Shown: positions 1 through 5,287, counted from the stretch's first letter. The stretch is 6,510 nt of DNA from Anaerolineales bacterium (GCA_023144145.1 JAGLGG010000363.1:1-6510), one strand, 5' to 3'. Notes: generated by a model not told the origin, from the letters alone. Translations and numbers: made by a program.

Positions 1-69
1 CTTCCTGAAGATGTCTTGAAGGAATTGGATCGGATCATTGCAAAAGCAGAGAAGGAATTGAGTAAATAA
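1..69 (+). CDS. C-terminal end of an unidentified protein (possibly MttB-like methyltransferase)
   Basis: Frame 1 is open from the left edge and ends at TAA (67-69). It encodes only 22 residues, beginning LPEDVLKELDRIIAKAEKEL. The stretch is a charged amphipathic helix. From memory it resembles the tail of trimethylamine/glycine-betaine methyltransferase (MttB) family proteins, which often end with a proline followed by a D/E-V-x-K-E-L-D-R-I helix. This is a weak resemblance based on a very short piece, and many unrelated proteins end in such a helix. Nothing of a catalytic region is in the window. The clean stop and the long non-coding gap after it support it being a real gene end. Confidence 0.5.
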   Translation, partial: LPEDVLKELDRIIAKAEKELSK

Positions 70-229
70 TCCAACATTCACCCGATTTCTTATCTGGTTA
101 CAACTAGAAGGTAGGTAGTGTCGTCAAATCCTAAAAGAGCCAGCCAGAGATGTAAATCCGTGTTCTTATCATGAGATGGTATTACCGCATTAGGGCTAGA
201 AAATAATGATTGCACATCAACGCTTCCTT

Positions 230-272
230 GTATGGGCAACCGGCGACGTGCTTAACACGCGTTGCCCGTGCA
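230..272 (+). repeat. Dispersed palindromic element, copy A (GGGCAAC arms)
   Basis: The left arm GTATGGGCAAC (230-240) is matched by the right arm GTTGCCCGTG (261-270), giving a 7-bp outer stem GGGCAAC/GTTGCCC. Inside it a second stem CGTG/CACG (247-250 with 256-259) closes a five-base loop. Immediately outside, ATTGCAC (209-215) can pair with GTGCAAT (268-274), which competes with nothing in the core. Related copies lie at 2238-2284 and 3733-3763 in the same orientation, all in non-coding gaps. It resembles REP-like or MITE-like extragenic palindromes; no transposase is nearby. Confidence 0.75.
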
Positions 273-333
273 ATTGTGGATGTCCATAGCAGATAACAGC
301 TTCTCACCACTACTTATGGTAGGTGTCCCATCT

Positions 334-440
334 CTAAGTTTTCTTAGCCTCTTCGCAAGCTACGCTTGCGCCCGGAAGCAAAGCTTCCGGACTCCAGAAA
401 GGTTGCTTTCCAATCGTAGGACCTTGATGGTATCTGGAGT
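334..440. repeat. Cluster of consecutive perfect hairpins
   Basis: Three hairpins follow one another with almost no spacing. CTAAG/CTTAG (334-347) has a TTTT loop. CGCAAGC/GCTTGCG (354-370) has a TAC loop. CCGGAAGC/GCTTCCGG (372-390) has an AAA loop. An eight-base pair ACTCCAGA (391-398) with TCTGGAGT (433-440) then encloses further material, including a possible GAAAG/CTTTC stem (397-410). The stems are perfect. None is followed by a T-run, so they do not look like a terminator array. They may be extragenic palindromes or parts of a structured RNA. Confidence 0.6.
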
Positions 441-475
441 GCATACCTTTGCATTATGCCTGGAGCACAGATTCT

Positions 476-510
476 GGCAGCCTACATAAGCTGTGGCGTC
501 TCAGGCTGCC
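476..510. repeat. Inverted repeat overlapping a dispersed 30-base element
   Basis: GGCAGCCT (476-483) pairs perfectly with AGGCTGCC (503-510) across a 19-base loop. The stretch 478-507 also matches 5207-5236 at 25 of 30 positions on the same strand; the shared blocks are CAGC, ACATAAGC, GTGGCG, CTCA and GCT. The element ends 16 bases before the TATAAT box of the TPR-like gene, so it sits where upstream promoter sequence would lie. Confidence 0.6.
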
Positions 511-526
511 GCCCTGACACATGCGG

Positions 527-532
527 TATAAT
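527..532 (+). promoter_or_regulatory. Candidate -10 box of a leaderless promoter
   Basis: A perfect TATAAT lies 7 bases upstream of the ATG at 540, so transcription would start at or next to that ATG. No good -35 hexamer is present at 15-18 bases spacing, and the available sequences match TTGACA at three positions or fewer. No Shine-Dalgarno sequence precedes either ATG (531 or 540), which agrees with a leaderless message. A chance TATAAT cannot be excluded. Confidence 0.4.
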
Positions 533-539
533 GCGCAGC

Positions 540-1616
540 ATGCAATCGAATTCAGATGCCAACGATCCGACCCGAAGCGTCACACCCGGTGACACAGCCT
601 CTGCAAATTCTGATCTTGCGCCCATCGATCCCGATCCACCCTCAAGCCGGCGGAGAATATTATTTGCCATTGTCGCCCTCCTGATAATCGCGATTGGATT
701 CTCTGGGCTCGTGGGATATTGGGTTGGGACGAAACAAGGCCAGGAAACAAGGTCCGAGGCGGTAAGAAAAATCACGGACGAACAATTCCAGTTGGCAATC
801 GAAGATCTGGGCGCCGGCAGGTTTGAAATTGCCAGACAACGTCTTGAGTACATCAGCAGGCTTGATCCGACATACCCACAAGTCGCTGAACACCTGGCTG
901 AAGCGCTACTCGCGCTGAACGCCGCGACAGCAACTCCGCTCCCAATTGCTACACCGACACCAAATTTGGCCCCAGTCGAGGATCTTTTCAGCTTAGCGGA
1001 AGCCAAAATTATTGATGAAGATTGGACCGCTGCAATCGAAGCGCTTCTTGCCCTGCGCGCCAAGGATCCAACCTATCGTTCCATCGACGTCGACGGGCTG
1101 CTTTTTACTGCTTTACGCAACCGTGGTATGCAAAGGATCACAATTGGTATGATGGAGGAGGGCTTATATGACCTGAGCCTTGCCTCGCGATTTGGTCCAC
1201 TAGACAACAACGCGATCCAGTTGAAATCTTTGGCAGAGCAATACCTTCTCGCCAATAGTTATTATGGCCTCAATTGGGCCATGGCAACGGAATTATTCGC
1301 ACAACTCTGTTTTCAGGGTGCAACAAGTGATTCCTGCTATAAGTATGGTTTCTCAGCATGGTCGTACGGAGACCTACTACTCGCACTTGATGATCCTTGT
1401 GGAGCACAAGAGCAGTACCAGCAGTCCCTGAATACGTGGGATAATCCAGAGTACCATCCCACGGCTACGCAAGCTGCAAATGCTTGTCGTACCGCCACAG
1501 CTCCTGCGCCTCCCCCTCCACCTCAGATAACAGAAACTCCAGATGGAACGCCCTCAGGAGAAGAAACGGAAACTCCAACTCCGACGCCTGAGGGATCAGG
1601 GGATAATGGATCGTAA
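540..1616 (+). CDS. Membrane-anchored TPR-like protein with Pro/Thr-rich linkers
   Basis: This protein of about 358 residues has no recognised enzymatic domain. Residues 1-36 are polar and Pro/Ser/Asp-rich. R37-R39 precede one transmembrane helix (about 40-62), so the N-terminus is probably cytoplasmic and the rest extracytoplasmic. Two TPR-like units follow (about 83-124 and 150-192), each with the pattern A-x-x-x-L...DPTY, joined by a linker with ATPTP (about 130-142). A third helical region contains four cysteines (257, 266, 287, 316), which could form disulfides outside the cell. The tail from about 318 is a Pro/Thr/Glu low-complexity stretch. The ATG at 540 is chosen because a TATAAT box sits just upstream; ATG 531 lies inside that box's downstream edge, and an upstream start at 456 would read through the inverted repeat. 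The CopD-like gene follows 19 bases later. A scaffold or protein-binding role is a guess. Confidence 0.75.
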   Translation: MQSNSDANDPTRSVTPGDTASANSDLAPIDPDPPSSRRRILFAIVALLIIAIGFSGLVGYWVGTKQGQETRSEAVRKITDEQFQLAIEDLGAGRFEIARQRLEYISRLDPTYPQVAEHLAEALLALNAATATPLPIATPTPNLAPVEDLFSLAEAKIIDEDWTAAIEALLALRAKDPTYRSIDVDGLLFTALRNRGMQRITIGMMEEGLYDLSLASRFGPLDNNAIQLKSLAEQYLLANSYYGLNWAMATELFAQLCFQGATSDSCYKYGFSAWSYGDLLLALDDPCGAQEQYQQSLNTWDNPEYHPTATQAANACRTATAPAPPPPPQITETPDGTPSGEETETPTPTPEGSGDNGS

Positions 1617-1635
1617 GCACGAAGGGAAACCCTAG

Positions 1636-2139
1636 ATGCCCTTTTGGGTCCTGGTTATTGCATATTGGTTACATATGGCAGCCACAGTCACCTGGATAGG
1701 GGGCTTATTCTTCCAAGCAGTGGTATTACCGAGTGCGTTTTCTCGTAACCTGGGGATCAACCAGCAAGCCAAACTAATGGAATCAATTCGGAAGCGCTTC
1801 GAACCCATCGCTTGGCTCAGCCTCTTCATCCTCGTTGGGACAGGGCTCACCCAAATGACTGCCAACCCTCAATATGAGGGATTACTCTCCATAAGCAATC
1901 GATGGGCTTCAGCGATTCTCATAAAGCACATTGCCATCGCTTTCATGGTTATCATCGCCGGAGCACAAACTTGGGTGATCCAACCAAGGCTGAACCGTCA
2001 TCTTATCCGATTAGCACAATCCAAGGCAAATTCGGATGAAATTAAGCGTACATTGATTCGCCAAAAGGTGCTCACGCGGGTAAATTTGATCCTGGCACTG
2101 ATTGTCTTAGCATTAACAGCGATAGCGCGGTCTTCGTAA
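1636..2139 (+). CDS. CopD-family four-helix membrane protein
   Basis: This 167-residue integral membrane protein resembles the stand-alone CopD-like proteins common in Chloroflexi. Its four hydrophobic segments lie at about 3-30, 58-75, 90-114 and 149-164. The first carries the family-like pattern H13-M-x-x-T-V-x-W20-I-G-G. The third carries K97-H98 after a conserved-looking NRWA. A charged amphipathic stretch (118-148) joins helices 3 and 4. In CopD proteins proper the domain is linked to copper resistance or uptake, but the short stand-alone forms have no well-defined function, so copper transport should not be assumed. Ligand histidines are few (H13, H98, H122). AAGGGA (1622-1627) is a good ribosome binding site 8 bases before the ATG. 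The gene starts 19 bases after the TPR-like gene and is probably cotranscribed with it. Confidence 0.78.
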   Translation: MPFWVLVIAYWLHMAATVTWIGGLFFQAVVLPSAFSRNLGINQQAKLMESIRKRFEPIAWLSLFILVGTGLTQMTANPQYEGLLSISNRWASAILIKHIAIAFMVIIAGAQTWVIQPRLNRHLIRLAQSKANSDEIKRTLIRQKVLTRVNLILALIVLALTAIARSS

Positions 2140-2237
2140 TCGTTTCTGGAGCGCCGAACTGTTGCTCAGGCCTAAGCTTCGCTAAGAGGCTATCTGAAAA
2201 GGGCTCGAATACACTGCCACTCTTTCAAAAACATCAC

Positions 2238-2284
2238 GTATGGGCAACTGGCGACGTGCGAGTTGCACGCGTTGCCCGTACACC
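2238..2284 (+). repeat. Dispersed palindromic element, copy B (GGGCAAC arms)
   Basis: GTATGGGCAAC (2238-2248) pairs through GGGCAAC with GTTGCCC (2271-2277). An inner stem CGTGC/GCACG (2255-2259 with 2265-2269) has loop GAGTT. Compared with copy A (230-272) the arms are near-identical and the inner stem is kept, while the loop differs completely and is extended by a base pair. The right flank GTACACCT is shared with copy C (3733-3763). Confidence 0.8.
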
Positions 2285-2487
2285 TGAGATTATTGAAGAG
2301 CATCTAGTAAAAAGTCAATTTACTGGCATCATGCTAGATATGATATACCCTATTGGGACAACCCCCATGCTTCGCTCATGCCAAGTGCGTTATGGGTCCT
2401 TGATGGAACACAATAACACTAGATGGGTACGTTCTTTTAAGTAAACCTGTGATGACAAATATTTATCACGCAGGATGTCTAGACACA

Positions 2488-2516
2488 TTGCTTTAGACGC
2501 TGTCTTTCAGTGTAAT
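2488..2516 (+). promoter_or_regulatory. Candidate promoter for ribonuclease Z
   Basis: TTGCTT (2488-2493) and TGTAAT (2511-2516) are separated by 17 bases, which is a reasonable sigma70-like arrangement about 130 bases before the start codon. A second possible -10, TAAAAT (2600-2605), lies closer but lacks a good -35. Both are weak matches in AT-rich sequence. Confidence 0.25.
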
Positions 2517-2648
2517 GTAAAATGTCGATGTTTTCCGGCAACTCACACCACCTCTTGAGACATGATCTCGCTTTATGTGTAGATATGTGAAGTATGGTGT
2601 AAAATTGGCATCCGATCTTTAACCACATCTGCCCTCTCAGGAATTTCA

Positions 2649-3596
2649 TTGCTCGAACTCATTTTTCTCGGGACTTCTGCTTCCGCTCCCTCAGTTCACA
2701 GGAGCCTATCCGGCCAGGTGGTTTCCCATCGTGACCAGCGATTTTTGATAGATTGCGGCGAAGGAACCCAGCGACAAATTTTACGATCTGGTATTGGATT
2801 TCGACGATTAAATCGGATCCTCATCACCCATGGCCACCTGGATCATATACTTGGTCTTGCTGGACTTCTCTCCACGTTCTCTCGCTGGGAAACGATTGAA
2901 GAGCTTCAGATATGGGCAGGCTCTTGGGCCTTAGATCGCATTCATGATTTACTCTATGGGGTTGTGCTGCGCGGCGCCAAGCCGTCGATCAAAATCGATC
3001 TCATCCCTCTCAAACCAGGAATGATTTTTCAAGGAAATGACCTTACCGTAACCGCATTCCCTGTGCTTCATAGAGGTCCTGGTTGTTTTGGCTTCCTGTT
3101 CGAGGAACCTCAGCGAAGGCCTTTCCTGCCGGAGAAAGCAGAAGAGTTTAACATTCCAGCAGGACCACTACGCGGGGAATTGGTGAGTGGTTCCAGCGTG
3201 ACACTTCCTGATGGTCGTCATATCACTCCTGATGAGGTTCTTGGCCCCATCCGTCATGGCACACGGTTTGTTCATGTTGGAGATTGTGCCAGTACTGAAA
3301 ATCTGGTTGAGATATGTCGCGATGCAGATGGCTTGGTAATTGAGGCGACATATCTAGATGTCGAATCTGACCTTGCGAAGAAATTCGGCCATCTAACTGC
3401 AAAACAAGCAGCCATACTTGCTGTAGAAGCGAATGTCGGTGGTTTATTCTTAACTCATATATCAAGGCGCTATCGAGAGATCCAAGTTCTCGAAGAAGCA
3501 CAAGCCATATTTCCTAACGTCTCCGTTGCCCGAGATTTCGATCATTTCCAAATACGACGGGGGAATGTTAGTAAAATTAAAAAAAGCTCAAGGTAG
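2649..3596 (+). CDS. rnz: Ribonuclease Z (tRNase Z, 3' tRNA endonuclease)
   Basis: This metallo-beta-lactamase-fold endonuclease removes the 3' trailer from tRNA precursors in the cytoplasm. At 315 residues it has the usual length of the short form. The N-terminal strand leads into LIFLGTSASAPS, as in the family. The zinc-binding motif H61-x-H63-x-D65-H66 is intact. Further ligands are H141 (VLHRG), D212 (HVGD), H248 (GHLT) and H270 (LTHISRRY). The region 160-205, with a GP-containing loop followed by DGR and P-D-E-V-L-G-P, fits the conserved stretch between H141 and D212, and an insertion like the tRNA-binding exosite arm lies before it. The start is TTG, chosen because AGGA (2639-2642) is six bases upstream and the family N-terminus begins there. 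The gene stands alone between two gaps. Assignment is firm. Confidence 0.96.
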   Translation: MLELIFLGTSASAPSVHRSLSGQVVSHRDQRFLIDCGEGTQRQILRSGIGFRRLNRILITHGHLDHILGLAGLLSTFSRWETIEELQIWAGSWALDRIHDLLYGVVLRGAKPSIKIDLIPLKPGMIFQGNDLTVTAFPVLHRGPGCFGFLFEEPQRRPFLPEKAEEFNIPAGPLRGELVSGSSVTLPDGRHITPDEVLGPIRHGTRFVHVGDCASTENLVEICRDADGLVIEATYLDVESDLAKKFGHLTAKQAAILAVEANVGGLFLTHISRRYREIQVLEEAQAIFPNVSVARDFDHFQIRRGNVSKIKKSSR

Positions 3597-3732
3597 CGTC
3601 GAAAATTCGCTTCACAACGATATTTATTTCACGCAAACTCCGTCAGAATTGGTTTCCACTGGACACAGTATTTCAATGTGGGGATGTCTGAATAGTATTG
3701 GAATGTGTTTCGTTTCATTTTATACACTAAGC

Positions 3733-3763
3733 GTATGGGCAACCGGCCGGTTGCCCGTACACC
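3733..3763 (+). repeat. Dispersed palindromic element, copy C (minimal form)
   Basis: The core GGGCAACCGGCCGGTTGCCC (3737-3756) is a perfect 20-base palindrome. Pairing extends outward through a T-G wobble and three more pairs (GTA with TAC) to 3733-3760. The inner stem-loop present in copies A and B is absent, so the arms join directly. The flanks GTAT and GTACACC match copy B. Confidence 0.85.
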
Positions 3764-3930
3764 TTAGGTTGTTGGTGATCAGTTGGAAATCGGATAATTA
3801 CTGGCTCCATGACAAACGAATGTCATCCTTTTAGGACGGCCCCACGTCTTGAGGCAAGATCTTTCACTGAGACTATTGGATAGAGGTTTGAGCTTAACCA
3901 TTTGCGCCCCATTTCACAGCTGAGTAACTA

Positions 3931-3959
3931 TTGACCCCTCACTCATGGCTAGATAGAAT
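3931..3959 (+). promoter_or_regulatory. Sigma70-like promoter of the FmdB-type gene
   Basis: TTGACC (3931-3936) and TAGAAT (3954-3959) are separated by exactly 17 bases, each one base away from consensus. Transcription would start near 3966, leaving a leader of about 27 bases with GGAG (3983-3986) six bases before the ATG. This is the best promoter in the window. Confidence 0.7.
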
Positions 3960-3992
3960 TCTAGTAGCTGGAATTATGTCCTGGAGCGCTTA

Positions 3993-4223
3993 ATGCCTTT
4001 ATACGAATACGTTTGTATGGATTGCAAGACCACATTTGATGTGCTGAGATCCATGAGTCAAGCTGATGATCCAATCGAATGCGCTGCCTGCCAAAGCAAG
4101 CGTACATCTAGAAAGATCTCGCTATTCTATGCCCGAAGCGACGGTCGTTCGGTTGCTGGAACAGCTTCGGGTTGTTCGAGCTGCAGCACCTCATCTTGTT
4201 CTTCCTGCAGCGTCGCTCACTAA
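3993..4223 (+). CDS. FmdB-family zinc-ribbon protein
   Basis: This 76-residue protein begins MPLYEYVCMDC, the signature of the FmdB/CxxC_CxxC_SSSS regulatory-type zinc-ribbon family. C8-x-x-C11 and C30-x-x-C33 form a complete four-cysteine zinc site, with the usual F-D-V and I-E-C spacing between. After a short basic segment the tail (60-76) adds two further CxxC pairs, C61/C64 and C69/C72, in a Ser/Gly-rich context. Such Cys/Ser tails occur in part of the family and may bind a second metal. The family was named for a putative regulator in the formamidase/amidase locus; its molecular function is not settled. Its own promoter and a strong terminator make this a monocistronic unit. Confidence 0.9.
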   Translation: MPLYEYVCMDCKTTFDVLRSMSQADDPIECAACQSKRTSRKISLFYARSDGRSVAGTASGCSSCSTSSCSSCSVAH

Positions 4224-4248
4224 CAAATTACGACAATACTGCATAGTG

Positions 4249-4281
4249 AAGGTGCGGCTCGTACGAGCCGCACCTTTTTTT
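4249..4281 (+). terminator. Rho-independent terminator of the FmdB-type gene
   Basis: AAGGTGCGGCTC (4249-4260) pairs perfectly with GAGCCGCACCTT (4265-4276) around GTAC, and a run of seven T (4275-4281) begins at the end of the stem. It lies 25 bases after the stop. On the minus strand the stem is not followed by T, so it acts mainly on plus-strand transcription, before the convergent minus-strand genes. Confidence 0.95.
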
Positions 4282-4400
4282 CTTGGTAAATTGTTCCATT
4301 GGGATTCTGTTGGGAAATTTGATCAAACTCCCGATTTCAGAATAAATCTCTCCGCCGGTAAGGCTTTATGAAATGCTGGCTGGCTGAATGCTGTAAAGAC

Positions 4401-4760
4401 TCAACATGTAATATGAAGGGCGGCAACAACAGGAATTTCTTGAGAGCGTCGATTGTATTCCTCACAGGCCTCGTTTGTCGGGAATGCGATGAGACGTATT
4501 CCCATTCCTTCGAGCGCCTCCGAGACGGAAGGCGGGATTTTCATTCGCCCCTGAGCACCTAATCCAACGATCAACAAAGGTGGGGGATTTTTTAGGACAT
4601 CATCCAAATCCTTAAGGCTCAATGAATGTCCTTGCTCTCTCCACCAATCCGAAAGTACGTGATTGGGAAAAATGATCACATCATTCCGATATCGTGTCCC
4701 ATTTATCTTGATCTCGCCAAATTGATATGAATCGATCCTGGGTGAAACCCCTTCTCCCAA
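4401..4760 (-). CDS. MTH938/NDUFAF3-family protein (DUF498)
   Basis: This protein of about 119 residues belongs to the MTH938/NDUFAF3-like family. It opens with P-R-I-D-S-Y-x-F-G-x-I, then a Y-x-x-D-V-I-I-x-P strand and a WWR-x-x-GH segment. These are followed by the central VGLGAQG loop and the ending E-A-x-x-x-Y-N...VVAALHITC, all hallmarks of the family. In eukaryotes NDUFAF3 helps assemble respiratory complex I; the prokaryotic members have no established reaction. The start is placed at TTG (4760-4758), because GGGGAGGG lies four bases before it and the family usually begins just before PRID. An ATG at 4793 would add 11 residues unlike the family and overlap acylphosphatase. It starts one base after the acylphosphatase stop, so the two are almost certainly cotranscribed and translationally coupled. 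Confidence 0.85.
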   Translation of the reverse strand: MGEGVSPRIDSYQFGEIKINGTRYRNDVIIFPNHVLSDWWREQGHSLSLKDLDDVLKNPPPLLIVGLGAQGRMKIPPSVSEALEGMGIRLIAFPTNEACEEYNRRSQEIPVVAALHITC

Positions 4761-4761
4761 G

Positions 4762-5058
4762 TTACCCTCCCCAATACCGAATTGTAAAATCATTCATCTG
4801 CTCGGATATGCCCTCCCATTCAACTTCAATTCGATCCACACGAGCCGATGGTGGGCCGTGGTCACACCAAGCCAGCATTTGATCTACCAGCGGCTTTTTA
4901 CCCTCAATGACCACTTCAACGCGCCCATCTCGCAAATTTCGGACCCATCCATTCAGCCCCATTCTGGCCGCTTGCTGTCGGGTGTAATACCTGAAATTCA
5001 CCCCCTGAACCCTACCCGTTATATAGACGTGGGCCCTTACGGAAGCTGCACGTTCCAT
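4762..5058 (-). CDS. acyP: Acylphosphatase
   Basis: This 98-residue cytoplasmic enzyme hydrolyses the carboxyl-phosphate bond of acyl phosphates such as acetyl phosphate. The phosphate-binding motif GRVQGVNFR carries catalytic Arg23, and GWVRNLRDG carries catalytic Asn41; both numbers match the classical acylphosphatase numbering. The tail shows the usual GPPSARVDRIEV segment. Length is typical. The start at 5058 is preferred over an in-frame ATG at 5088: GGGGAG (5065-5070) sits six bases before it, and a possible -10 box overlaps the upstream ATG. The stop is one base before the TTG of the MTH938-like gene. Confidence 0.95.
   Translation of the reverse strand: MERAASVRAHVYITGRVQGVNFRYYTRQQAARMGLNGWVRNLRDGRVEVVIEGKKPLVDQMLAWCDHGPPSARVDRIEVEWEGISEQMNDFTIRYWGG
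4765..4772 (-). promoter_or_regulatory. Ribosome binding site deciding the MTH938-like start
   Basis: On the minus strand GGGGAGGG is followed by TAAC and then TTG. It overlaps the last codons of acylphosphatase, and the TAA within TAAC is that gene's stop. Its strength and 4-5 base spacing favour TTG 4760 over ATG 4793. Confidence 0.75.
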
Positions 5059-5079
5059 GATAATCTCCCCTTCATATGC

Positions 5080-5085
5080 ACTATA
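5080..5085 (-). promoter_or_regulatory. Candidate -10 box for acylphosphatase
   Basis: The minus strand reads TATAGT, about 21 bases before the chosen ATG. The region 17 bases further upstream (TTTAGG) is a poor -35. If used, it would give a leader of about 15 bases and exclude the ATG at 5088. Confidence 0.3.
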
Positions 5086-5165
5086 CAACAGGTTGCGAAA
5101 TTCCTAAAAGCCTCTGATGTCGATTCCGAATTAGGACGCCGCGCGCTGGGGAAAGACCCACCCGG

Positions 5166-5185
5166 GCGTGGGAGCCCAGGCTGCT
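5166..5185 (+). repeat. Direct repeat, first copy
   Basis: GCGTGGGAGCCCAGGCTGCT recurs at 5268-5287 with one difference (A to G), 102 bases apart. The copy is preceded by CCCAC, which pairs with GTGGG (5156 region to 5173), and followed by TGGG, which pairs with CCCA, so it lies within a hairpin-prone stretch. Confidence 0.75.
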
Positions 5186-5206
5186 GGGTTGATTAGAAGC
5201 TCTTTA

Positions 5207-5260
5207 CAGCGAACATAAGCAGTGGCGGCTCAAGCTAAGCGAAGCTTAGCCCGTCGCCAC
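5207..5260. repeat. Dispersed 30-base element joined to a long hairpin
   Basis: Positions 5207-5236 match 478-507 at 25 of 30 positions. The right part forms a nested hairpin: GTGGCG (5222-5227) pairs with CGCCAC (5255-5260), and inside GCTAAGC (5234-5240) pairs with GCTTAGC (5244-5250) around loop GAA. The copy at 478-507 keeps the GTGGCG block but instead forms a different stem with its left flank. Confidence 0.65.
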
Positions 5261-5267
5261 ATCCCAA

Positions 5268-5287
5268 GCGTGGGAGCCCGGGCTGCT
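5268..5287 (+). repeat. Direct repeat, second copy
   Basis: GCGTGGGAGCCCGGGCTGCT matches 5166-5185 at 19 of 20 positions. The two copies bracket the hairpin element at 5207-5260. Confidence 0.75.

Larger units (their letters stand above)
70..539. other. Non-coding gap with several hairpins
   Basis: No convincing gene lies between the left-edge stop and the TPR-like gene. The first 160 bases (70-229) are plain, without a clear terminator for the upstream gene. From 230 onward the gap is dense in inverted repeats: a GGGCAAC-arm palindrome (230-272), a run of compact hairpins (334-440), and an 8-bp inverted repeat (476-510). A TATAAT box follows at 527-532. Short ORFs here, for example 262-489, run through the palindromes and encode no recognisable protein. 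Confidence 0.6.
2140..2648. other. Non-coding gap before ribonuclease Z
   Basis: This gap of 509 bases has no convincing gene. It holds an imperfect palindrome around CCTAAGCTTCGCTAAG (2171-2186), which is nearly the reverse complement of the hairpin core at 5235-5249 with one difference. It also holds the second GGGCAAC-arm element (2238-2284). An imperfect hairpin lies at 2446-2474, where CCTGTGAT pairs with ATCA/CAGG across a two-base bulge and an AT-rich loop. One plausible promoter is described separately. No clear terminator for the CopD-like gene is present. Confidence 0.6.
3597..3992. other. Non-coding gap between rnz and the FmdB-like gene
   Basis: These 396 bases hold no convincing gene. 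They contain the third and most symmetrical GGGCAAC palindrome (3733-3763) and, near the right end, a well-formed promoter (3931-3959). A short direct repeat, AGTATTTCAATGTG (3667-3680) and AGTATTGGAATGTG (3694-3707), matches at 12 of 14 positions with a 27-base offset. No terminator with a T-run is visible after rnz. Confidence 0.6.

Noticed and set aside
482..1063. A 193-codon open frame on the minus strand opposite the TPR-like gene
   Set aside because: It is antisense to a gene with clear domain logic (membrane anchor, DPTY repeats). Its translation is low-complexity Ser/Ala/Arg without family features, and it has no supporting ribosome site that I can see.
2256..2444. A 62-codon open frame on the plus strand starting with GTG
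   Set aside because: It starts inside palindromic copy B, and its first codons simply translate the repeat. No recognisable protein or ribosome site.
230..3763. Palindromic repeats considered as a CRISPR array
   Set aside because: The three copies are more than a kilobase apart, with no regular spacers and no cas genes.
3526..3834. A 102-codon open frame overlapping the end of rnz
   Set aside because: It overlaps rnz in another frame and runs through palindromic copy C. The translation has no family resemblance.
4066..4371. A 101-codon open frame overlapping the FmdB-type gene
   Set aside because: It reads straight through the perfect terminator at 4249-4281 and lies in another frame of a clearly recognised gene.
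4858..5196. A 112-codon plus-strand open frame opposite acylphosphatase
   Set aside because: It is antisense to an enzyme with both catalytic residues intact, and it extends into the repeat-rich gap.
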